From NCBI GenBank assembly GCA_964579305.1, contig CAZOGY010000008.1:1-54047 (forward strand): a stretch of DNA of 54,047 nucleotides. Reading direction: 5' to 3'. The DNA is from JBCBWG01 sp964579305 (GTDB lineage: Bacteria > Pseudomonadota > Alphaproteobacteria > Rhizobiales > Hyphomicrobiaceae). The notes under the pieces were generated by a model, which was not told where the DNA came from, searched no databases, and worked only from the letters and a program-made list of their open reading frames with translations. A program made the translations under genes and the position numbers. Each line of letters begins with the position of its first letter. Position 1 is the stretch's first letter. This document shows positions 17,006-24,268 of this stretch, piece after piece.

Positions 17006-18001
17006 TCAGGGGCCGGCCTTGGCGCCGGCCTTGGCGCCGCGAGCGCGTACGATCTTGTAGCCACCGGTTTCGGCCACCAGGCGCGCGTCTGCGAACGCGG
17101 CCTGCACAATGGTCTCATAGGCCAAATGGCGGTTTGCAACCATCCAGAGTTCGCCGGTCTCCTTGAGCATGCGCGCGGCCTTGCGAATGAAGGACTGGCC
17201 AAGGCTTTGACGCTGCTGACCTTGAACGTGCCAAGGCGGATTGGTGACCACGAAATCGAGATCGGCCGGCAAATCGGTCGCGGCTGCCACGTCACGCCAG
17301 TGAAACGTGAGCTTTGGGTCTGTTGGCTTGGCGTCGGCCGTCATAGCGCGTTTTGCCATGTTGCGTTCGGCCATGTTGCGTTCTGCAAGCCGCAGCGCGC
17401 GGATGTCGATGTCGATCAATGCGAGATCGCGCACCGCGTGACCCTTGGCAATCGCGGCAGCCAAAAACCCAAGGCCGCACCCGAGGTCGGCGCCGCGACC
17501 TGCGAGTTCGGGCAAGTGCTCAAGCAGCAGCGCGGTGCCGTGATCGCGTTTGTCCCAACTGAACACGCCCGGCTGCGTCCACCAGTCCTGGCCCGCAATC
17601 TCGATTGATCGCGGAGCGCCGGCGGCGATCGCCTCCGACAAGCCCAAGGGCGCACTGGGCCGCTCAGCGGTTATGATCTGGTGATGGCGCTTGGACGCGC
17701 GCTCGAAGCGGCAACCAAAACCCGCGACCTCTTTGGCGAGCCGTTGGCCGCCTTTGGTGTTCGCGGCCAGAACGATGAGTTGGCCGCCTGGTTTGAGGGT
17801 GCGCAGGGCGTGTGCGATTTCATGGCGCCGCTCAAGCGTTCCGTCGGGCGCATGCATGGTGATCGCGTCAAGCGTGGCATCGGCCATGTCGGCGAGCCAC
17901 GTCGCCCCTGGCATTTGCGGGCTGCAGTGAACGGTCGGGTTAAACGGTGCGACCAGGTCCGCCGGGATAGGGCCGTACTGTGCGTGCTTCTGGGTCGTCA
18001 T
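17006..18001 (-). CDS. RsmC-like class I SAM methyltransferase (16S rRNA guanine-N2 family)
   Basis: A 331-residue protein of two halves: a degenerate N-terminal methyltransferase-like domain and a C-terminal catalytic domain with PGVFSWD (144-150), the SAM-binding DLGCGLG (172-178) and the active-site NPPWH (254-258). This arrangement and the NPPxH motif are typical of RsmC/RlmG-type enzymes that methylate G in rRNA. The start is the ATG at 18001; the frame stays open to 18106, but that would overlap the ParB-like gene. Two short in-frame tandem duplications are present: NMAERNMAKR (17355-17384) and the C-terminal GAKAGAKA (17015-17038). Both look like recent slippage events. Confidence 0.82.
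   Translation of the reverse strand: MTTQKHAQYGPIPADLVAPFNPTVHCSPQMPGATWLADMADATLDAITMHAPDGTLERRHEIAHALRTLKPGGQLIVLAANTKGGQRLAKEVAGFGCRFERASKRHHQIITAERPSAPLGLSEAIAAGAPRSIEIAGQDWWTQPGVFSWDKRDHGTALLLEHLPELAGRGADLGCGLGFLAAAIAKGHAVRDLALIDIDIRALRLAERNMAERNMAKRAMTADAKPTDPKLTFHWRDVAAATDLPADLDFVVTNPPWHVQGQQRQSLGQSFIRKAARMLKETGELWMVANRHLAYETIVQAAFADARLVAETGGYKIVRARGAKAGAKAGP
17015..17038. repeat. 12-base tandem duplication inside the RsmC-like gene
   Basis: Two perfect copies of ggccttggcgcc sit next to each other and encode the repeated Gly-Ala-Lys-Ala near the C-terminus of the methyltransferase-like protein. Confidence 0.85.
17355..17384. repeat. 15-base tandem duplication inside the RsmC-like gene
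   Basis: Two copies of gccatgttgcgttcg differ only in the last base. They keep frame and encode a repeated Ala-Glu-Arg-Asn-Met unit around residues 206-215, between the SAM-binding loop and NPPWH. Confidence 0.85.
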
Positions 18002-18089
18002 GGCATCAATCGTGGTTGGGGCGGAACAAACCGCGTCGCAGTCGCGCCCGCCCCATGCAGCGTCAGCTTGGCAAACGCAGTGACCACCA

Positions 18090-18545
18090 TCAGGCGGCGC
18101 GGCCAAACTGTGTTGATCCCTTCACCGGCGGCTCGGGCGCATCATCGGGCACCCCGATCAGGGTTCCAGAGTTGTGGGTCCGGAACACGATCATCTGGAT
18201 GGTTGTGACCTTGCGGCGGAAAAGATTGGGCCACCACTCTCGTGCGACCTTGCGGGCCGCGGTGAGCCGGTGACCGCCGTTGACGATCGAGAGGCGGCCG
18301 CGGCGCCCGAGCCGCGCTGTGATGCGGTCAAAGTTATCGAACCCGCGCCAGCGGATCGAGCTGACAACTCGGGCCAGTCGCTCGCTTGGGACACGGTGCT
18401 CGTTCGTCAGCGGCAGTTGGTCAAACGCTTCAATCGGTATTTCGACCTCCGCCATGTCGTCCACGAAGACCAGATTGTGAAGATCCTCAACGGTTTCGAC
18501 CCGTTGCAGGCCGGGCAGCTTCTGTGGCGTGTCCGTTGCGGCCAT
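18090..18545 (-). CDS. Small ParB/Srx-superfamily domain protein
   Basis: A 151-residue protein consisting of one ParB-like nuclease/CTPase-fold domain. It shows EIPIEAFDQLPLTNEHRVPSERLARVVSSI and the signature SIVNGGHRLTAARK, with NGGHR at 89-93 in place of the usual DGxHR. It lacks the helix-turn-helix and dimerisation domains of chromosome-partitioning ParB, and no parA is nearby, so it is not a partition protein. Stand-alone ParB-like domains act as kinases, nucleases or regulators in different families; the role here is unknown. It lies 88 bases upstream of the RsmC-like gene on the same strand. Confidence 0.7.
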   Translation of the reverse strand: MAATDTPQKLPGLQRVETVEDLHNLVFVDDMAEVEIPIEAFDQLPLTNEHRVPSERLARVVSSIRWRGFDNFDRITARLGRRGRLSIVNGGHRLTAARKVAREWWPNLFRRKVTTIQMIVFRTHNSGTLIGVPDDAPEPPVKGSTQFGRAA

Positions 18546-18784
18546 GTCAATTTCTCACTTATCAAAATGCCAGCGGCGCGATGGCGTATCACAGTGAAGC
18601 GCAAGCGCCGCATTTTGCGCGCAAGGGCCAATACGGCATGTGCATCGTGGCGCGCTTATTGCCAGTCAAATTGCAAACGCGCACGTGCAGGTCTGGGTTG
18701 CGGATTTGGTCAGCGGCGCTTGTCGTTCGCGCCGTGATCCGCAATTGATGTCAGCCAAAGACACGGCTTGGGGAGAACGCCTGG

Positions 18785-19900
18785 ATGCGCAACCGGGATC
18801 TGTCGGAAGAATTCGTTACGCTGCATGAGTTCATCAAGGCCGCTAAGATGCGCTTGTCGGCCAATGCCTGGGACTATTTGATTGGCGGCACCGAAACGGA
18901 GACGACGCTGGCGCGCAACCGCCTCGCGCTTGACCAGATCGCATTGCGCCCGCGCGTGCTGCGCGACGTTTCCGATATCTCAACAGAAACCACGGTGCTT
19001 GGCCGAAAGGTTCGGCTACCCGTCATCCTTGCGCCGGTGGGTTCGCTGGAGCAGTTCGACCCCGAAGGCGGGCTTGCGGTTGCGCGCGCTGCGGGCCGCT
19101 ACGGTGTTCCAATGATGTTGTCGTCGGTGACGACCCAGAACCTGGAAGAAGTTCGCAAAGCCACCGACGCGCCGCTCTATTTTCAGCTCTATGTCCGCGG
19201 CGATGAGGGCTTCGTTGATGAAGCCGCGCAAGAGGCCATCCGCCTCGGGTACGATGCGTTCTGCATCACTGTTGACACGCAGCGGTACAGCCGACGGGAA
19301 CGCGACATGGCCAAGCGTTTCCAAAAGAGCTGGGGCGCCAGCAACAACTCGGCGGAACAGGCGCATTACCAGGCTGCGTTTAGCTGGAAGGACGTTGAGC
19401 GCTTCAAAGCGAAGTACGATGTCCCGTTCATGCTGAAAGGAATTGGGACGGCGGAAGATGCCCGCATCGCGGTGGAGCACGGCGTCGACGTCATCTACTG
19501 TTCCAACCACGGTGGACGGCAGCTTGATCACGGCCGCGGCTCGGCCGACGTCGTGCAAGATGTGCTTGAGGCGGTTGATGGCCAAGTTGGCGTGGTCATG
19601 GACGGAAGCGTTTCGCGCGGCAGCGATATCGTCAAAATGATCGCGCTGGGTTGCGAAGCTGTCGGGATTGGACGGCTGTATTGCTACGGGCTGGCCGCGC
19701 GCGGCGACGATGGCATCGTCCGACTTTTGGAAATCCTTGAAGATGAGGTTATGCGCGATCTTGGCTTGTGCGGTGTGACGACCTTTGACGATCTGGATCG
19801 CAGTTACCTTCACTTCAACGCGCCGCCGGTGCAGATCCCTAATGTGTTCAGCGCGTTTCCGCTGCTCAATCTGGACGATCCAGGATACGGCGGGCGATGA
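18785..19900 (+). CDS. FMN-dependent alpha-hydroxyacid oxidase/dehydrogenase
   Basis: Enzymes of this family (glycolate oxidase, L-lactate dehydrogenase LldD, mandelate dehydrogenase) oxidise 2-hydroxyacids to 2-oxoacids using FMN. The 371-residue protein carries the N-terminal Tyr31 in DYLIGGTETE, Lys218 (LKGIG), the catalytic base His242 and Arg245 in SNHGGRQLD, and the FMN phosphate-binding segment VMDGSVSRGSDIVKMIALG. The sequence at residues 83-100 (APVGSLEQFDPEGGLAVARA) departs from the usual PxGxxxLxHPxGE form, so substrate should not be assumed to be lactate. No membrane-binding insert is present. A GGAGA ribosome site precedes the ATG at 18785. The stop overlaps the start of the HAD gene by four bases. 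Confidence 0.88.
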   Translation: MRNRDLSEEFVTLHEFIKAAKMRLSANAWDYLIGGTETETTLARNRLALDQIALRPRVLRDVSDISTETTVLGRKVRLPVILAPVGSLEQFDPEGGLAVARAAGRYGVPMMLSSVTTQNLEEVRKATDAPLYFQLYVRGDEGFVDEAAQEAIRLGYDAFCITVDTQRYSRRERDMAKRFQKSWGASNNSAEQAHYQAAFSWKDVERFKAKYDVPFMLKGIGTAEDARIAVEHGVDVIYCSNHGGRQLDHGRGSADVVQDVLEAVDGQVGVVMDGSVSRGSDIVKMIALGCEAVGIGRLYCYGLAARGDDGIVRLLEILEDEVMRDLGLCGVTTFDDLDRSYLHFNAPPVQIPNVFSAFPLLNLDDPGYGGR

Positions 19901-20628
19901 TGGCGGGCCTGGGTGGCGTGCGTGCCGTGACATTCGATGTGTATGGCACGCTGCTGGATTGGGAGCCTGAGATCGCGGCCTTCTTTGCAGCGCTTCCCCG
20001 TCGGAACGGGCCTGCGATTACCGATGCTGAGCTGCTGGCCGCTTATGATGCAGCGCGGCGTCCCATCCAAGCCGTGCGACCGATCCTGAGCTACCCGGAT
20101 GTCCTGCGCCGCACGTTTGATGACATCGTGCGGATGCTTGACCTGTCGGCCACTGCAGCAGACCGGGAGGCGTTCGCGGGGAGCGCGGCGCGCCATCGGG
20201 CATTCGCCGACAGCGCGGCAGCCTTAAGCAAGCTCCGGCGAGCGGGTTTGAGCGTTGGTGCGCTGAGCAACGTTGACGATGCTTCGTTTGCCGCCGTTTG
20301 TGCCCGCCACCGGTTCGATTTTGATTGGGCGGTGACCGCGGACAAAGTGGGAAGCTACAAGCCTGGGATTGCGGGCGAGCGGGATCATTTCGATGCCGCG
20401 CTCGATGAATTGGCCGCACGCGGTATTGCCGCAGATAGAATTGTCCATGTTGCCCAAAGCCGACGGGCGGATATTGTCAATTGCCGCAGACGGCGTATCC
20501 GTTGTATTTGGGTTGACCGGCCCGGCCATGTTTTTGGACGAGTCGGCGATGGTGCGGAAACCGCTGAGCCCGACGTTACCGTTCAATCCGTCGCAGATGC
20601 GGCCGATGTAATTTTGGGCGATCGCTGA
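19897..20628 (+). CDS. HAD-superfamily hydrolase, type II haloacid dehalogenase-like
   Basis: A 243-residue HAD hydrolase with motif I FDVYGTLLD (nucleophile Asp14), motif II LSNVDD and a motif III lysine in DKVGSYKPG. The overall layout is that of the L-2-haloacid dehalogenase/phosphatase branch. Motif IV is unusual: the expected HVAxSxxxDxxxAxxxG segment reads HVAQSRRADIVNCRRRRI. Translation is coupled to the hydroxyacid oxidase gene by a four-base ATGA overlap, so the two may act on related 2-hydroxyacid substrates; haloacid dehalogenases produce 2-hydroxyacids. That link is inference. Confidence 0.82.
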   Translation: MMAGLGGVRAVTFDVYGTLLDWEPEIAAFFAALPRRNGPAITDAELLAAYDAARRPIQAVRPILSYPDVLRRTFDDIVRMLDLSATAADREAFAGSAARHRAFADSAAALSKLRRAGLSVGALSNVDDASFAAVCARHRFDFDWAVTADKVGSYKPGIAGERDHFDAALDELAARGIAADRIVHVAQSRRADIVNCRRRRIRCIWVDRPGHVFGRVGDGAETAEPDVTVQSVADAADVILGDR

Positions 20629-20757
20629 TCGGTTTTTTTGAAACTGTGGCAAACGCGGTTCAAACACGTTGTGTTTGCGCCATATGCGGTTCGATGCTTA
20701 ACGGTTTGCTATTTTGTTACAAGCACACTGCTTCCCGATCTTTACCTGGAGGCAGCA

Positions 20758-21945
20758 GTGACTTTTCGGTTGGCACGTTTTGCAGTCAGTGTTGCACTGA
20801 TATTGCTTGCCGGCGGTCTTGCGTTTTTCCCTTTGAATGCCGCGGGCAAGCGACCGGGTGGTTTAAGCTGTTATCAGTCCGTCTGCTGGCGCGTGCCAAC
20901 GTTGGCGCAATTGCGTGGGGTGATGTTTCAATGGCATGTGGCACGGGCGGCGTACAGCCAAGATCCGCGCCGCGGTCAGTCTGGGCGCGGTGAACTCACG
21001 TCTTCGGGCGAACCGTTCGAGCCCAATAGCCTTGATCGCGTTTCAAGCCCGAACCTGCCGAACGGCACAAAGCTATTGATCTGGTCTCCGATCAACGGCC
21101 AGACTGCCCATGTGATCGTCAATAATACGGGGCCATTCTGGCGAAAGCGCCTGATCGACGTTTCGCCGGCGCTTGCTGAGGCGCTTGGATTTCGCCGGCG
21201 TGGGGCCGTTGATCTTTATATGATGGTGGTTGATACGCCGAGCCTTGAAGCCGTGCGTTATGCCCATCGTCGGTCCTACCCGTTTCGCGGTGGATTGATG
21301 GGTGTGTACCGTAGCACCGATATGGCTTTGCGCGCCTATTCAAGACGAAACAAGAATGGCGAGGGTCGACTGAAACTTGCCTCTGCCGCACCAGCGCTTT
21401 TGTCGTTTTCCGATACCCAAAACAAAAGTACGCCACCGCCGCCAAAACGTCTTCGCGTTCGGCCTGCGAAGCGTGATCCGGCATCACAATCCCGAGAACT
21501 GGCAACCGTTTCTCCGCAGAAGAAACCGACGCCTGTCCATTCTCGGAGTGATGGTGACACCGAAGGCGGAGATGATCCGGGTTTAAAGACTGCAAGTCTC
21601 ATACAAGCGGTGCCGCTTCCAGTGCGCCGGCCGGTTGCCCGTGACGCGCAGCGCAGGCCCGTTCGGTCCGCGGTGGGTGAAACGCAACGGCATCAGGATA
21701 CCGACCGGTCTCAACGCGCCGCCAGTGCGGCAGCCTTGGCCCAGGCGCGAGCGCGGGCGGAGCGGCAAGCCCGTCTGCGGCGTTGGCAGCGTGCCAAGGC
21801 ACGTCAAGCGCGGCGGCTTGCTGCACTGGCACGCCGGCAAAGGGCCCGGCGAAAGGTTCGCCGCCGTGTGAGACAACGCCGACCACAGCAGGTAAAAAAA
21901 TCGAACGCGTGGAAATATGCGGCGATGCGGATTGACCCGATGTAG
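20758..21945 (+). CDS. RlpA-like double-psi beta-barrel protein with long basic C-terminal tail
   Basis: A 395-residue exported protein. A signal peptide (LARFAVSVALILLAGGLAFF) is followed by an RlpA-like domain at about 64-160: GRGELTSSGEPFEPNSLD, then LPNGTKLLIW and VNNTGPFWRKRLIDVSPALAEALG. RlpA proteins bind denuded peptidoglycan and some are lytic transglycosylases. Here the usual AxH before LPxGT and the NDRGPF motif are changed (to SSPN and NNTGPF), so activity is doubtful. Residues 205-395 are low-complexity and very rich in Arg, Ala and Gln. The start is a GTG at 20758, five bases after GGAGG; a TTG 120 bases upstream has no ribosome site. Confidence 0.75.
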   Translation: MTFRLARFAVSVALILLAGGLAFFPLNAAGKRPGGLSCYQSVCWRVPTLAQLRGVMFQWHVARAAYSQDPRRGQSGRGELTSSGEPFEPNSLDRVSSPNLPNGTKLLIWSPINGQTAHVIVNNTGPFWRKRLIDVSPALAEALGFRRRGAVDLYMMVVDTPSLEAVRYAHRRSYPFRGGLMGVYRSTDMALRAYSRRNKNGEGRLKLASAAPALLSFSDTQNKSTPPPPKRLRVRPAKRDPASQSRELATVSPQKKPTPVHSRSDGDTEGGDDPGLKTASLIQAVPLPVRRPVARDAQRRPVRSAVGETQRHQDTDRSQRAASAAALAQARARAERQARLRRWQRAKARQARRLAALARRQRARRKVRRRVRQRRPQQVKKSNAWKYAAMRIDPM

Positions 21946-21961
21946 CCGCGGTCGCCGCCGC

Positions 21962-23029
21962 TCAGAGAAGAGCTTGCAACCGCGCAGGCGACGCTTCCAT
22001 ATCGCCGCGTGATACCGCGCGCACGATATCGGCTATTGCCGCGTTGAGCGGCGCAGACACGCCAATGTCGGCGGCTTTGCGCGCAACATAACCATTGAGC
22101 GCATCGATTTCGGTGCGGCGCCCTTTCGCCAGATCCTGCCCCATTGATGGCCGCGCGCTATCGGAGCGGTTGGCGATCCCGGCAATGATGATGTCTTCAC
22201 ACCGGCTCATCGCTTCGCCATCACCTTGGTAGGCGCAGATCGCGTCGTCGGCTGCAATGCCATAGGCTTTTTCAAGTGGGATGCCGTGTGCGCGGGCCAC
22301 GAGCAGCGCTTCGCCGCAAATGCGAACGGACAGCCTGCGGATTGCTTGATTGCGGTCGTTGGCGTTGCCACCCTGGCCGGTCGCGGCCGCGATGGGATTG
22401 CGCATGCAGTTGACCGCAAGCTTGGTCCAGCGTTCGCCCCACAAATTGCTGGTCGGTTCTGCGCTGTCGCAGGGCGCCAGCAGGTCTGCGATTTGTCGTG
22501 TGCGCGGTGTGATGCGGCCGTGCGGCTCACCAATCCGGAAAACGGTATGCGCCAGGCCGCCTTTTGCGATGCGGCGAACAATATGGCCGGGCGCGATCAA
22601 TTCGACCGTGATCCTTGAGGCGACGCAGCCGACCGTTGCGCCCCAGCCAACAATATCGGCAATCGCTTCTTCGTTGATGCTGTTTTGAAGGGAAACAACC
22701 GGGGCGCCCGGCGCGAGATAATCGACAATCAAGGACGTCGCCCATCGGGTGTCATACGACTTCACGGCGATGAACACGAGGTCGATGGGCGGTTGGCTTG
22801 CGAGCGATTGCACGTCGCAAATGTGCAGCGCGCCGGCGGGGCGGGCAGTGAAACACTCGGTTTCGGTTATGCCTTCAAGTTTGAGGCCGTCCTGGCGGAT
22901 GGCTGCGACGTTGTCCGGCCAGCCGTCAATCACGGTGACGCGGTGTCCGCTTGCGGCGAGGTAGGCGGCGACATGGCCGCCCAGGGCACCGGCGCCAACA
23001 ATTGCGATGTGTGCGAACGGCGTCGTCAT
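21962..23029 (-). CDS. 2-dehydropantoate 2-reductase family protein (PanE/ApbA)
   Basis: Family members reduce 2-oxoacids with NADPH; the archetype makes pantoate for coenzyme A. The 355-residue protein starts with a Rossmann fold GAGALGG (12-18), has the conserved VKSYDT lysine region, the SLQNSINEE segment and the C-terminal helical domain with SMGQDLAKGRRTEIDALNGYV. That last motif is the ketopantoate-reductase substrate-binding signature. At 355 residues it is longer than typical PanE (about 300), and its neighbour is a PEP-mutase-superfamily enzyme rather than pantothenate genes, so the substrate could be another 2-oxoacid. Its start overlaps the upstream gene's stop by four bases, so the pair is translationally coupled. 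Confidence 0.85.
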   Translation of the reverse strand: MTTPFAHIAIVGAGALGGHVAAYLAASGHRVTVIDGWPDNVAAIRQDGLKLEGITETECFTARPAGALHICDVQSLASQPPIDLVFIAVKSYDTRWATSLIVDYLAPGAPVVSLQNSINEEAIADIVGWGATVGCVASRITVELIAPGHIVRRIAKGGLAHTVFRIGEPHGRITPRTRQIADLLAPCDSAEPTSNLWGERWTKLAVNCMRNPIAAATGQGGNANDRNQAIRRLSVRICGEALLVARAHGIPLEKAYGIAADDAICAYQGDGEAMSRCEDIIIAGIANRSDSARPSMGQDLAKGRRTEIDALNGYVARKAADIGVSAPLNAAIADIVRAVSRGDMEASPARLQALL

Positions 23030-23919
23030 GATGCACCGCTGTCATTTAGGCCGCTGTCATTGAGATAGTCAGCGCGCATGGCGTCGTGACGCGCGGTCTC
23101 CATGGTGCGTTTGACGGCCTCGGCGGTCGCAAGGCCTGTCAACTGCGATGGCGGCGTGCCGGCCCGCAGGGCTGTCAGTGTTTGGCTTATGGCGGCGATG
23201 GCCGCGGGGATGGTGTGGTGGCCTTGCAGGCAGACGCGAACGCCGCGCGCGGCAAGTTCACCGGCATTCATCATGTCCTCTGGTATACCCCCCAGCATCA
23301 CGGGCAGTTTGATTTGAGATGCCACGCGGTCGAGATCACTCCAGGTCTTAATGCCGATCAGAAAGATCATGTCGCTGCCGGCATCTTCGTAGGCTTTCGC
23401 CCGGTCCAGACCATCATCAAGACCGTTGATGGCGGGCGCACTGGTGCGGCCTGCGATGATGAGATTGGGGTCGGACTTCGCGGCGGCGGCGGCCTTGATC
23501 TTGCCGACACCTTCGGCCCTGCTGAGCAGCATCGGTTTGCCGCCGCTTGCAAACACTTCCGGCAGCGCGGTGTCTTCGATCGACATGCCAGCCACACCGG
23601 CTGTTTCGAGTTCTTCAACCGTGCGCGCCACGTTGAGCGCATTGCCATAGCCATGGTCGGCGTCGGTCATGAGCGGCAAATCACACGCACGCGAAATGCG
23701 ATGGGCCTGTTCGGCAAACTCGCTCAATGTGAGCAAAATGTAATCGGGTGCGGCCAAAACCGTTTGAGACGCTGTTGACCCCGCAAGCATCCCAACTTCA
23801 AAGCCGACCTGTTTTGCGATCCGGGCGGAAATGGGATCGAAAGTCGACGCTGGAAAGACGCAGATTTGAGAATTCAAGATTTCTCTGAAGCGATGGCGGC
23901 GTTCGGTCCAACGGCTCAT
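23026..23919 (-). CDS. Isocitrate lyase/PEP-mutase superfamily enzyme, oxaloacetate decarboxylase-like
   Basis: A 297-residue protein with the metal-binding DADHGYG (86-92), SIEDTALP and CLQGHHTIPAAI. The pattern FPASTFDPISARIAKQVGFEVGMLAGS matches the oxaloacetate decarboxylase branch typified by Pseudomonas PA4872, which lacks the KKCGH lyase motif of isocitrate lyases. The predicted reaction is decarboxylation of oxaloacetate or a related 3-methyl-oxaloacid; this is family knowledge, not proven here. The start is the ATG at 23919 after GGGGGATC. The C-terminus ends with a small duplicated NDSG unit. It is the first gene of a two-gene operon with the ketopantoate-reductase-like gene and is divergent from the liv-type operon. 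Confidence 0.85.
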   Translation of the reverse strand: MSRWTERRHRFREILNSQICVFPASTFDPISARIAKQVGFEVGMLAGSTASQTVLAAPDYILLTLSEFAEQAHRISRACDLPLMTDADHGYGNALNVARTVEELETAGVAGMSIEDTALPEVFASGGKPMLLSRAEGVGKIKAAAAAKSDPNLIIAGRTSAPAINGLDDGLDRAKAYEDAGSDMIFLIGIKTWSDLDRVASQIKLPVMLGGIPEDMMNAGELAARGVRVCLQGHHTIPAAIAAISQTLTALRAGTPPSQLTGLATAEAVKRTMETARHDAMRADYLNDSGLNDSGAS

Positions 23920-24068
23920 GGCGATCCCCCTGTCAATTTGTGATGATTTTGCGTCCAGCGGCACACGGTGCCAGCGGTGTGTGTGCTGCGGGTGCGCCGG
24001 CGCGCAGTTGGATCATGCGGCGGCGCGCCGCGCAACTTTCGTCGCGACAATTCAGCGTGTTGCAAGAA

Positions 24069-24088
24069 GTGTCAATCAATCCTGACAC
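24069..24088. promoter_or_regulatory. Inverted repeat upstream of the amino-acid ABC operon
   Basis: GTGTCA and TGACAC form perfect 6-base arms separated by eight bases. The element lies in the 349-base divergent region between the decarboxylase-like gene (start 23919) and the binding-protein gene (start 24269). That region holds no convincing gene and must contain both promoters. Operator role is inferred from position only. Confidence 0.35.
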
Positions 24089-24268
24089 CTATGAAACGTT
24101 GGTTCAATTGACGAATTTTGCGGCCGCTCACTACGGTCGCAACGTCCCGCAAAGGGATCGTGAGCATGCACAACAAAATGATGGGTTTGATCGGAACATG
24201 CGCCCGCAAGAGGCAGCAGGCCGGTCGGGACGAAACGCTGACAAGCCGTTTGGATACCGGAGGGTACC

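Noticed and set aside
18090..18545. Chromosome or plasmid partition locus
   Set aside because: Only a ParB-like domain is present; no ParA, no parS-like clusters and no HTH domain.
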